Of a stretch of 21,945 nucleotides of DNA, positions 9,826 through 18,862 are shown one piece after another. The stretch comes from Botryllus schlosseri (Eukaryota; Chordata; Ascidiacea; Stolidobranchia; Styelidae), in NCBI GenBank assembly GCA_000444245.1, contig ATSW01010159.1, positions 1-21,945 on the forward strand, written 5' to 3'. The notes under the pieces are model-generated. The model was not told the DNA's origin. It searched no databases and saw only the letters and a list, made by a program, of their open reading frames with translations. Made by a program: the position numbers and the translations under genes. Within the stretch, counting starts at the first letter, position 1, and each line of letters starts with the position of its first letter.

Positions 9826-11577
9826 AATATCCCTTAGCGAAGCTTGTGATTCATAAAGGCTGATTGACCAGACCAACGGAAGGATGTGTGCAAATTTGTT
9901 AAATATATTCGAACACAGTATGAAAGAATTCCGAGCCATTGCATTGCAGCTGACAACGTTGGAGAAACCGCTAATCAGAATTCCGCGATAAATACAATCA
10001 TTATTCACGTGACGTCACAAATCAAAGAGTTATTCGGTGACGACACTATGCCAGCTAAAACAAAACAAGTGCGCTCTTTTGGCCAACAAGGCAACGCACT
10101 ACTACGGTAGGGGTAGGCTACACAATACACATACACAGCAGACGATTCGGCTTGAACTGGTGATATGATATTGACCGGCTAATATTACAAAGAATTGTAT
10201 GTACGCCTCTTTCCGAGCAAATAACTCAGAATAGTTCATTAGCTTGCAAATAATTGTTTTTATGCTGACACTAAATCAACATCGACTAATGGCTCTGCGT
10301 CCTCAAGATTCAACATCCGTTAGAGCGGCCGCATTCGAACTGAACGCAAGAATTATTGAATATCATGGTATGAAATCGGGATGTGATATTACACCAAGCT
10401 GTTAATTGCCGACGGCGCTCTAGCAAAATCCATTCCGTCATTCCCTATACAGCTGCCGTACTTTGGCTGAAACTCAATATGCATTCATAGACCGAAAAAA
10501 TTACCAAGTGAAAAGGGAACAACATGACCATGATCATTACTGCAACTATCTTTACCTCAGCATGCAACACAATTTCCTGTCTGCGAACACACCATAAGCT
10601 CCCAATGACAAATATCGTCAGGACATCATATCCAAAATCCCATCCAAACTATAGTGAAAGCAACGACAGGCATAACATAGCCATTTGAAAACTAGCATAA
10701 GACACGGCAGCTTCGCCAATAGTACATCCCAACGATCAGGTAAATTTCAACGTTGAGAGCAATTAGACACACTCCGACATGACCCCCAGTTAGCTGGCGA
10801 TCTGCGTCTGCGCAGTTGGGCAAAGATTACTGTGACATAAATGATTGTTTATGCACGGTTGTACGCCTCTCATTGGCAATTAGTAAATCTCAATTTAACA
10901 TCTCGCAGAACAGTTCTAGAACAACATCACTGGCCTACAGTTGCATCTACTTCTTCTCACTTATGTTGATGCAATTACCGCTGAGAAACTATTGCACCAA
11001 CCCGATTAATTAGATATTTACGCATCTCACACTCGCACACAGTACACATACGAACAGCACGAGGCCACGTTGGGCCGCTCACACGCAGTGTTAGGCATTA
11101 TGATATAGTTGATCAATAATGCCAAGAATAGAGTCGCTGGCTGGGCATGCGCACGTATATTTCCTCACGATATCCACGGTAAGGATCACAATGTTATGGC
11201 GTAGGTAAACGGAACCGCGAGGGAAATCCAGTGGCGTAATGTAAACGATGGCATACGCACAGCGTTGTATCATGAATGCGAGCGCTTTGGAGAAAAGGCT
11301 CACGGACCAGAGTTCGTGCATTAGATTTGAATATTAGGCGATGATAGGATTTGGTCAGAAACGACACGCGAAATTGAACGGACAGATTACACGCGTGTTT
11401 TCATGTAACAGCGGGAAAAGCGCCTTGTTTGCACAATGCACCTTACGTGGAGTTGGAGCCCTATCAATTCCGGCATAGGGTCTACATCGGAAATAAGACT
11501 GCGTCGACTCTGCGGACATGTATCCGTGTTCACCAGTAAGACAAACCACCCAGTCTAGCGAAATGTATGTTCGAAAC
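9826..11577. other. Unassigned stretch with an E-box/CRE overlap
   Basis: No gene was recognised. At 10006-10018 the sequence CACGTGACGTCAC joins an E-box (CACGTG) and a perfect CRE (TGACGTCA, 10010-10017), a combination that bHLH and bZIP factors can bind. Whether it is used is unknown. Frames of 64 to 92 codons around it have no recognisable domain. Confidence 0.45.
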
Positions 11578-11686
11578 GTTACAACTAGGGTTGCATTTAA
11601 AACAAACGGTGTTTTAAAACACTAGTTTGAGACATGTTTTAAAATGTTTTTAATCTAATGTCGTTATGAAGAAAAAAAATTGTTTT

Positions 11687-11887
11687 TTACTTCAAATGTC
11701 GTATAAGCATTCCATAATTGAGTAAATGCTTTCGAAAAACATGTAGAATGAGCCTACGGTCGATTCGCACCCAATATAGTCGACGTATACGATATGGATT
11801 GACTGCAGAACCCTCAAAATCGTCGATGAAGATATTTTTGGTCTGTTTCCGACTGTGGTCGGAAGCCATTTTCTTCGAAGGAGCCAT
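11687..11887 (-). pseudogene. Short frame inside hAT, possible transposase 5' remnant
   Basis: The frame starts MAPSKKMASDHSRKQ, continues with an acidic patch (IFIDDFEG), and stops after 66 codons close to the left terminus of the element. Position is the main argument: it starts about 40 bp downstream of a CRE-CRE-CCAAT block in the same element. No BED finger, RNase H-like triad or hAT dimerisation motif can be seen, so it would be at most the beginning of a lost transposase. A 71-codon frame in another phase overlaps it, which lowers confidence. Confidence 0.25.
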
Positions 11888-11916
11888 GTTTTACCCAATA
11901 TTTTCAATTGTCACAG

Positions 11917-11957
11917 CCAATCAACGGTGACGTCACAATTAAAGATTCGTGACGTCA
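11917..11957 (-). promoter_or_regulatory. CRE-CRE-CCAAT block inside the hAT
   Basis: Two perfect CRE palindromes TGACGTCA lie at 11950-11957 and 11928-11935, followed on the minus strand by an inverted CCAAT box (ATTGG, 11921-11917) and then the ATG at 11887. The order and spacing look like a small animal promoter driving leftward transcription. Known CRE- and CCAAT-binding factors are CREB/ATF and NF-Y; their use here is inference. It may be the former transposase promoter. Confidence 0.5.
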
Positions 11958-11997
11958 TGGCTAGGAAAAAATACATTAAAAATCATGTTTCAAACAA

Positions 11998-12584
11998 GAG
12001 CCATGCAAGGTTGTAATGACTCGAGTCACGATTTTCTGATGATTCGACTTGACTCGAGTCATTTTTTTCAAAATACGAAAATGACTCGAATCGACTCGAG
12101 TCAATCTGTGTATTGACTCGACTTGGACTCGAGTCATTGCGCTCGACACGAACCAAGTCATATGACTCGAGTCTCAGACGGCCAATACTGACATTTCATT
12201 GTAATTTCGACGAATAGTAAAGTAACCACCCTATTGGGATTTCGTCTATTGGTACCTGGTACTTGAAAATGCCACCAGAAACTGCTAAAAGTGAGGGAAA
12301 TTAGAATATTATAAATGCGAACCATTCGATATCTCGAAACATAGTTATAAAAAGTGGGTTTAACAAGACTTTGACTGGAAACTGAGCAGTCAACACAGTG
12401 ACTTGGACTCGCACTCAAGTCATAATAGCCTGACCCGGACTCGACCCGCTGCTCGACGTCTTGGTCTCGGACTTGACTCGGTGGTGAATTGATAATGACT
12501 CGACTTGACTCGAGTCAAAACTATAAAAGTTATATTGACTTGTGACTCGGAACCTAGTGACTTGGTTACAACCCTGGGGCCATG
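11998..12584. mobile_element. Inner hAT element with GACTCGAGTC palindromes
   Basis: The body is 12006-12576 (571 bp). The left end is CAAGGTTGTAATGACTCG and the right end, reverse-complemented, is CAGGGTTGTAACCAAGTC. It is flanked by GAGCCATG (11998-12005) and GGGCCATG (12577-12584), a 7 of 8 TSD. The exact palindrome GACTCGAGTC occurs six times, at 12018, 12051, 12093, 12126, 12164 and 12507, with many degenerate copies, crowded towards both ends. It encodes no transposase. Because it interrupts the element 11586-12634, it inserted later. Confidence 0.85.
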
Positions 12585-12642
12585 TTTTGTATATGTTTGT
12601 TTTAAATTGGATTTTTGTTCTAAATGCAACCCTAGTTACAAC

Positions 12643-14410
12643 GAAAGTGACAAAGCTACGTCTTGTCTGACCACATTTTGCATTTTCATCACATTCAACA
12701 CATTTTGCTCTTCTAGTGAGACGTGGGAGGGCGTTATAGTTGCATGTGGTCATTAATTACAGTTCGCGCTAACGTACAGATGCTGAACATACAGCACTGT
12801 GCAGTGTACTGTACACTAACCACTAACCATGAGATACGCATATCAAATGCAACTAAAGAGCTCTATAGCTTTTTATTGATCTGCATCAATAAAGGCCGAG
12901 TCACTGGCGATAGATTGAAAAATTAATTATCTGATCACACTCGTGCTCATACCTCCAATATACCCGAATAGATTCAGTAGTAATACAGTTGAAATATTTA
13001 TGCTGCAGCAAGATAACAAATTAGAGTCCGATTGTTTCTATAGACCTGTCCAATCGTAGCAAGTATCTTGGTATGACTCTGCTGTCTCTTACCTGACTAA
13101 TAAATTACCATGTCACACTCGTTACGACATATAAGTAATGTCACTATAAGTACTGTAACTAACTTATGCTGTCGACTAGGCTTACACCGAAGTGCAATCA
13201 TCACCACTACGGCAACTAGGTCAGTGACGATACAGCCGCTACCTAAAAAGGATGCCTCTGCATTCCGCGCCTATATAGAAAAATGTGTGTTAATGGAACG
13301 CAATAGGTCGCGTCACTAGGACAATGTATCACACGAAAACACGCTGAAGTCATGCGATGGTGAAATCCCAAAGCGAGAATATTCTTCCAAATCGGGTTAA
13401 CGAGACCGTTAGGGGATCATTTTAAGTCTCTTTGGGCATAGCCGAATGGCGTCAATGAAGTGAGCGTTCTAATGATTTTATATTATATTCATTCGTAAGT
13501 TCTAAATCAACTCCATAAGCTATTCGATGAGCTATTCGCTTGTAATAACATACATCCTGCAGTTACTACTACAGTGTTTACATAAGCCTGCGTCAGGTGC
13601 AGTTAGCAGCTCTAGACGGAAAACACACGACCTTCCGATTCACTTATATTGCGAAATAAAAGCCTGCATCGATTATGACACAACACAACCATCTTTGATG
13701 AGGTCGTGACTCGCGCAGAGATTAGCGGAACCCATCTGCGCTTTCTATTCGATTCAATATAGTCTTGCTAAAACACGCTGAAGTTATTATAGTACACCGC
13801 ATTTGATTCGCCGGAAACGCAGGAGGGTTGAGTGATATGGATAGCACCCTTGGATAGCGATGTTCTACACACCCTGCCAATTTTGTGGTGGAAACTGATC
13901 ATTGGACAGAAATTCAGCCAGTAATACCAACAGCTTCAGATTTGGAGTCTGTTGTTTTATTAACGCTAAAAGGTATCCTCGAGTCTCGACTAGCGCATAT
14001 CACTAACTTGAAAGTAAACTACAAAATATATTCGCACATATTAAATCTAAAAGCAGGCTTATATACCTTATAACCTCAATACCTCAATTTGTTGGAAGTA
14101 AAATAAGCTAAGACTGCATACGTCAAAGTTAATCGTACCTTCACAATGCGAATACCAAATGCGCAATGCGCAATTCATTACCTGTCGGCACGTGTTCGTA
14201 AATACCCGTGATCAAACTGCCCGATTAGACATGATCAATACCAAACTAATTATGTCATTCACGCTCAATTTAAAACTAGATTCTCTAAATGAGGGATTCG
14301 TGATTTATGGTGGTGCATGAATCGATGATAATATTTAGTCATGAAAATCAATCATTTCATAAGGAGTACCGGTCTTACTATATGGACGTCCGGTACGGCC
14401 GTCAGCGTAC
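12643..14410. other. Unassigned non-coding stretch
   Basis: No gene, RNA or element end was recognised on either strand. Plus-strand frames at 13110-13319, 13527-13709 and 13885-14073 (60 to 69 codons) lack domains and splice context. A 15-bp word AAAACACGCTGAAGT is shared by about 13336 and 13770, which may be chance. Confidence 0.45.
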
Positions 14411-14471
14411 TAAGTATAGCTGGGGATTAGGGCCGTTCAAAAATAGCTTTTTTCCGGATTCCATCCATTCA

Positions 14472-15090
14472 CTGATTATTAGGGCAAGTTTTTGCAACTT
14501 TTGCAACTTTTTTTACAGCTTCTGGAAGCTTCGTAAATACTCATAATGTAAGTAGTATGGTGTTTTAATCTGTTTGGAGGAGTTTTATGTTGCAACTTTT
14601 TGCAACTTTTCTCTATATTTTTCATGCAACTTTCTTCTGCAACTTTTATCAAGTATTGCGCAAAATATGCTATAAAACTATAATAAAGACTAAATGAATG
14701 GATTTCAAGTGACAATGCGGCCCACCATAGGCGCCGGACGCAGGTAATCTGGGTATGCCGTCTATACCTAGCAATTTTTTCGGGTATGCGGCTTCGGGTA
14801 TGCGGCATACCCACTATTCCTTTAGTCATGAAACTCCCTGAACTAACTGGTAAATTGTGCGAACCCTATGTAAATAAAAATGTGACCATGATCGATTGAA
14901 TAGCGAAGGAAGAAACGGAACAAGCAGACACCATGCAAATTTTAAACTGCTGGAACCTTTCGAGTATCTCATACCCTCATGATTTCAAAAAATTGTATAA
15001 ATGCAACTTCTGCAACTTTTGTTAAAATTAAAAAAATAAATGCAACTTTCTCAGATTTTTAGTGCAACAAAAACTTGCCCTACTGATTCC
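14472..15090. mobile_element. Inner hAT element with TGCAACTTT repeats
   Basis: The body is 14480-15082 (603 bp). The left end TAGGGCAAGTTTTTG equals the reverse-complemented right end over 15 bp. Flanks are CTGATTAT (14472-14479) and CTGATTCC (15083-15090), 6 of 8 matching, so the insertion is older or one copy has mutated. TGCAACTTT recurs about eight times on the plus strand, in the first 170 bp and the last 90 bp. No transposase is encoded. It lies inside the TTCAAAAATA element and is therefore the younger of the two. Confidence 0.8.
14750..14813. repeat. Inverted repeat TGGGTATGCCG with 14-bp direct repeat
   Basis: TGGGTATGCCG (14750-14760) and its exact reverse complement CGGCATACCCA (14803-14813) face each other. 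Between them TTCGGGTATGCGGC is repeated in tandem without change (14779-14792 and 14793-14806). The unit is only 64 bp and has no clear TSD. It may be a tiny insertion into the TGCAACTTT element or a part of that element's own interior. Confidence 0.6.
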
Positions 15091-15847
15091 ATTGTCAGGT
15101 CGCCCTTAAAAACGCTGCTCACCAAATTTTGTTCAATTCTAACCAGCATAAGCCGCCGCAGAGCCAATTATAATTTCAATTCATTATGAAAATAAAAATA
15201 AAAAGTTTTCTGTCAACCCGGAGTCTATCGTATCGGTCAACCCCATGGAATTGTTGAGTTGTGTCTTCCAAAACGATGCAAAGCAAATTTGGATCAATTC
15301 CAACCCGTAGACGCGGAGTCATTTGAGCTTTTCATTTGTAATTCTGGGATTATACACTGTCAATGCTTTTTTGCAAATCCAGAACTTTCAACAACAATAA
15401 ATTCCGGCTGGGGTCCGGAATAAAAGTTATTTTTGAAGAGCGCTATACTGGGCATGTACCGTAGCCGGGTGGATATTGGGCCGGATTTTCTCATTTTGGT
15501 CGGAGCCGATTCGGAGCCGGATCAGTACTTTTCACAAAGAATACGACAGCCTTACCATTTTCTATCCTAGAAATAATAGTTAAACTGAGACGTTCATGGA
15601 AATAAACCACATGCTAATTCCAAGTTGGCATTACTTCAGATAATGGTTGGGCTTGAACTTTGAGTTTTTAAGCTTTCTAGTTTGCATTGTTTCAATCAAT
15701 ATTCAATACTATCCTGCGAGGAGATAATTATTATCGAAGTTTTTCTGACAGGATCACGCTCATTTCTAGAATCCATACTAGCATTCGGACCGGAGTGAGC
15801 CCATAGCTTTAAAAGCAGGATCGGAGTAGGACCAGAGAATTTGTCGA

Positions 15848-15984
15848 TCCGCCCAGCACTAGAAAAACGATAGCATTGACAATATAATACGTGTGAGAAA
15901 TGATTGCTAGGATAAGACATTTCCTTGCTAACACAGGATGATCATTACTTCTCTAAGTCCGCCCAGCACTAGAAAAACGATAGC
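15848..15984. repeat. 86-bp copied segment flanked by 27-bp direct repeats
   Basis: A 27-bp segment starting TCCGCCCAGCACTAG and ending GATAGC is at 15848-15874 and again, unchanged, at 15958-15984. Between them starts an 86-bp sequence (15875-15960, sharing TCC with the second flank) that recurs at 16794-16879 with 84 of 86 bases identical. The 27-bp segment contains the right terminus of the CGGAGCC hAT (end at 15861) and its flank. The single-base C and three-base TCC microhomologies at the junctions fit replication template switching. Confidence 0.85.
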
Positions 15985-16409
15985 GGATCGAATAATGAAC
16001 AAATATTAGGTTTTCGTAGTTGCCAGGAGAACATCACCAGTAAGGATTAGAAATAACCAAATATGAAACTTTGTCCCATTCGGAAAGGATTTGGATTTCC
16101 GATTTTTGCGGTAAATAATCAGGATATTGACAGCGAATCTCCAACAAATAAACTAAATCGAGTACCTTTCATTTGACCATAAATAAATTATTGCCTATTC
16201 AACTTAATCAGAAATATTTTTATCTATACAATATCTATGATGCATAGCGCATTGTGACCTGTTGCCTGATGATCAAATGTCGTTTGTTATGAACATGAGT
16301 TATAGCCCGTGCCACATGCCACACGTTTACATGCTGTGTCGTAAACAAATTATCGAAATGATAATTCTCCTTGAAGAAATATTGTTATTCACAAAATGAT
16401 CATAATCTG

Positions 16410-16520
16410 GGTGGTCAGAAAAAAATCGACTTGCACGACTCGACTATAACTATTAAAATCACTGCCCAGGCCTGGATTCGATTATTCGAGTCACTGTGTC
16501 CAGCCCAAGTTTCCATATAA
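16410..16520. mobile_element. hAT terminus fragments (weak)
   Basis: A segment with CGACTCGACTATAACTATT leads into CACTGCCCAGGCCTG, and then a second, similar segment, TTCGATTATTCGAGTCACTG followed by CCAGCCCAAG. Both resemble right ends of hAT elements of the CGAGTC type, in the same orientation. No left end or TSD was found. It is probably a decayed remnant, possibly partly duplicated. Confidence 0.35.
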
Positions 16521-16793
16521 CGGTTGGGTCAGTGGATTCATGCGATAAAACTGCATGACCTTCTTATCAATACTGCTTACAAAAATACAAGTTACCGTGT
16601 CACGTGAACTAATGGTAATTTTGTATGAGATAACGGACCATTCTAATGATGATTAGTCTAGGAAACGAAATGGTTATGAGTCACGGATGACCGAGTTTCA
16701 GTCATGTGTCGCTGATCGGTTGTCTTAATCTGGTTGGCATTAGCGGTGAAACTGAAAAAATCTTAGACGCGACATCATATGAGTATATTTTCC

Positions 16794-16879
16794 ATTGACA
16801 ATATAATACGTGTGAGAAATGAATGCTAGGATAAGACATTTCCTTGCTAACACAGGATGATCATTACTTCTCTGAGTCC
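16794..16879. repeat. Second copy of the 86-bp segment
   Basis: This direct-orientation copy of 15875-15960 differs by two substitutions (GAATGC for GATTGC, and TCTGAG for TCTAAG). Its flanks differ from those of the other copy apart from the adjoining C on the left. It has no TSD of its own, so it is the more likely donor, although a third copy elsewhere cannot be excluded. It has no coding content. Confidence 0.85.
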
Positions 16880-17280
16880 TAAATTCGAGCAAGACAGATA
16901 TTGAGAATTTGAGTTGATATCAATCCCGCCGATATTTTTCGGCGAAACCAAAATTTGACTTATTTCAACTAACATCTCCCATTATTAACAGCAGTTAGAA
17001 AATACACTCCATATGTAGCTCATATTTCAAAATAAGGAGATTATAGCATTGCTTGGTTGTTTTGTTTTAACATTCGTCGCAGCCAGATTGTGTAGAGACA
17101 ATGTACCTGTTTGATACGGGTGTGATCGGACTAGTTGACCTTCACGATCGTAACGATCATTCCTACCCAATACCGAATATTGAGCATGCTTATGTTTCTT
17201 TATCATCATTGTTGCTGTCTGTTTGATATGTAATTCGGTTGGAGGAAAATAAAAACTCTGTCTCTCTCTCTCACGCTTGC
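16880..17280. other. Unassigned stretch with short TC microsatellite
   Basis: No gene was recognised. A 6-bp stem CGCCGA/TCGGCG lies at about 16927-16944. A TC dinucleotide run of about six units lies at 17261-17272, directly before a hAT terminus. The 60-codon minus frame at 17027-17209 has no domain. Confidence 0.45.
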
Positions 17281-17314
17281 CAATGCGCCAAGGCGCACAC
17301 TTTGGGAATCACTG
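17281..17314. mobile_element. Right terminus of a hAT element, solo
   Basis: Read from the minus strand the end is CAGTGATTCCCAAAGTG followed by TGCGCC and TTGGCGCA, closely matching the hAT CAGTGGTTCCCAAAG type. No partner left end was found upstream, so the element is truncated or its other end has decayed beyond recognition. The bases after it, CGCTATAC, would be the TSD; the same word at 15441-15448 is not followed by a matching terminus. Confidence 0.55.
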
Positions 17315-18508
17315 CGCTATACCATCACAATAACGACATTTTTATATTTTAATTATAAAACACTCTATATGTCTTCCACTGACTACACCGACGACCTTGA
17401 TCACTCTGTTAAAATTTCTAGGGACGTCGATAGTTCAACGCCAAGTCCCGCGTCCCTTGAAGGCATTATATCCGGGATGGTACTTATTCCTCACTGCGCA
17501 GTCAAAACATTGGTTGTCAGCAGTGTACGTTTATAATTAGAACCAGCAAGCACACGCCGGATATGAAGACTTGTCAACTGCTTAACCATCTTGGTGTCGT
17601 ATTGCTGGCAGCGTGCAACGGCACCTTGGCATACCGGACCGACGTTCCAAGAATTAGGAGCGGATATCAGGTGTCGGAAATCGCAAATCGCAGACAAACT
17701 TCCACGAAATTAGCATGATTCTCAACTTTATACCCGTATGCACATGCGTATAGTACATGATCGTAACATAACGGAAGAGAGTTCTTAATGCACATTGCAT
17801 AAACTTGATTTGGTATATCTTGCTCGGAAATGCACTCAACCATATAATAATCAGATACTTGTTTGGATGAGGACACTGCGTGGACTTGGATGGTAGATAA
17901 TACCAAGCCACATTTAATCTATAGAAGTCACTACCGACCGGGAATTGCACACTATCCGTAATTTCACGCATTTGTCGCGTTATCGCAGCCACTGGATATC
18001 CCTGTATCATGATACCACATGAATATGATTCAAGTAATTAGATTGCAAATTAGTGAGTCCACTTACCTCCGCGACGTGTTACATCATTTAAAATTCAAAT
18101 CCTGGCATATCATATCTATCATGCATAAAATGACATTCGATTTCGTAACAAGACGGAGTGATTTGGCAATTCCCCAGCTATACGCTTATGGTTGGGTCGG
18201 GCATTGATAAATACCGAAGACGAGGATATAGTAGCATTGAAACAGGCGGATAATGTACAATTGTCTACTCGGCTGTAGTGATACAGCATCAAAACCTGGT
18301 AGGGTACGAGAAGTCTCTGCTCAAACTGACACATGATTGTAACATGTGAAACCGTACAGTACAAATATATATACAAGTTTTAAAACACGAGTTTAAATCC
18401 ATTCGGGAAATATTGTATCTGATGATTTGCTAAACAGGAAAAGGGAATATCCCGCTTTCGATCGACACGGTATTTCAGGGCCCATGTCCATTGTTGATCA
18501 TTATACAG
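17315..18508. other. Unassigned; overlapping minus frames of doubtful value
   Basis: On the minus strand all three phases have moderately long open stretches between 17491 and 18010 (118, 79 and 68 codons). One phase is cysteine-bearing (for example NSLPLCYDHVLYACAY). They do not form one continuous frame and I recognise no domain. An expectation of a few 118-codon frames by chance in AT-rich DNA of this size makes this weak. It could be a decayed gene or plain non-coding DNA. Confidence 0.3.
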
Positions 18509-18862
18509 CAGTGGTTCTCAAGTTTTCTCGATATATTTTAGCGGTCTTGTTGCATAATCCCTTCCATTGCCCGACTTGAGTTTATCTCAAACGTACCTGG
18601 TGTTCATGCTGCTATGTATGTATATCGACTAAAAAGAAAGGTCGTCACTTAAATATGACACCAAACTTGGTCAATTACAGAGGCTGGCTCCTACAAGCAG
18701 GTCGACACAATCACGATTTTACCCGCAGCATATAATCCACTGATTTAGAGTGTAACTTATCTCATTCAGCCATGTGCAGCCCTATGTACAGGTGCACCAT
18801 ATGTAGATTTCTATGCACCCTGGGGTGGACCGTGCACACCGCACACCAGTTGAATAGCACTG
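18509..18862. mobile_element. Old short hAT element, ends degenerate
   Basis: The left end CAGTGGTTCTCAAGTTTTC is a typical hAT terminus. At 18862 the right end, reverse-complemented, is CAGTGCTATTCAACTGG, matching 10 of 13 over the first bases, preceded inward by a CACC/GTGC-rich stretch typical of these ends. Flanks TTATACAG and AGCTAGAT do not match, so either the TSD has decayed or the two ends come from different elements. It is 354 bp with no coding remnant. Confidence 0.45.

Larger units (their letters stand above)
11578..12642. mobile_element. hAT element with perfect TSDs, interrupted by a second hAT
   Basis: The body is 11586-12634 (1049 bp including the inner element). The left end TAGGGTTGCATTTAAAAC and the right end, reverse-complemented TAGGGTTGCATTTAGAAC, differ at one base. 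GTTACAAC is duplicated exactly at 11578-11585 and 12635-12642, an 8-bp TSD as expected for hAT. The subterminal DNA is rich in TTTTAAAAC-like words. Removing the inner element (12006-12576 plus one TSD copy) leaves about 470 bp. On the minus strand a CRE-CRE-CCAAT block precedes an ATG at 11887 that opens a 66-codon frame (see separate entries). No complete transposase remains, so it is non-autonomous or decayed. Confidence 0.9.
14420..15455. mobile_element. hAT-like element with TTCAAAAATA ends, host of the inner hAT
   Basis: The left end 14428 reads TAGGGCCGTTCAAAAATA, then CTTTT and TTCCGGA follow. The right end, reverse-complemented from about 15447, reads TATAGCGCTCTTCAAAAATA followed by ACTTTTATTCCGGA. 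The shared core TTCAAAAATA(G/A)CTTTT plus TTCCGGA is well beyond chance. The flanks are CTGGGGAT (14420-14427) and CTGGGCAT (15448-15455), a 7 of 8 duplication, with two extra bases TA at the right junction. Excluding the inner element it is about 410 bp. No coding remnant is seen. TAGGG-type ends and an 8-bp TSD support hAT. Confidence 0.6.
14411..15861. mobile_element. Decayed hAT with CGGAGCC motifs, split by two nested hATs
   Basis: The right end at 15861, reverse-complemented, reads TAGTGCTGGGCGGATCG, a hAT-like terminus. Degenerate CGGAGCCGGAT motifs lie on the plus strand at about 15500-15526 and again at about 15785-15835. The proposed left end is TAAGTATAGCTGGG at about 14411-14425, continued at 15455 with GTACCGTAGCCGGG once the inner elements are removed; it resembles the right end with small insertions. 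An alternative is a left end at about 15443 (CTATACTGGGC) with TSD GAAGAGCG/GAAAAACG, 6 of 8 matching. I cannot decide between them with certainty. No coding remnant is visible. Confidence 0.45.

Noticed and set aside
12415-12753. Minus-strand 112-codon frame as a protein.
   Set aside because: Much of it is the translated degenerate GACTCG repeats of the inner hAT.
15441-17322. CGCTATAC at 15441-15448 and at 17315-17322 as an 8-bp TSD of one large hAT ending at 17314.
   Set aside because: The sequence after the left copy (TGGGCATGTACC) does not match the terminus CAGTGATTCCC, and an 8-bp coincidence is likely in this span.
17491-18010. Overlapping minus-strand frames as a spliced or broken gene.
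   Set aside because: Three different phases, no domain, no convincing splice sites; frames this long are expected by chance.
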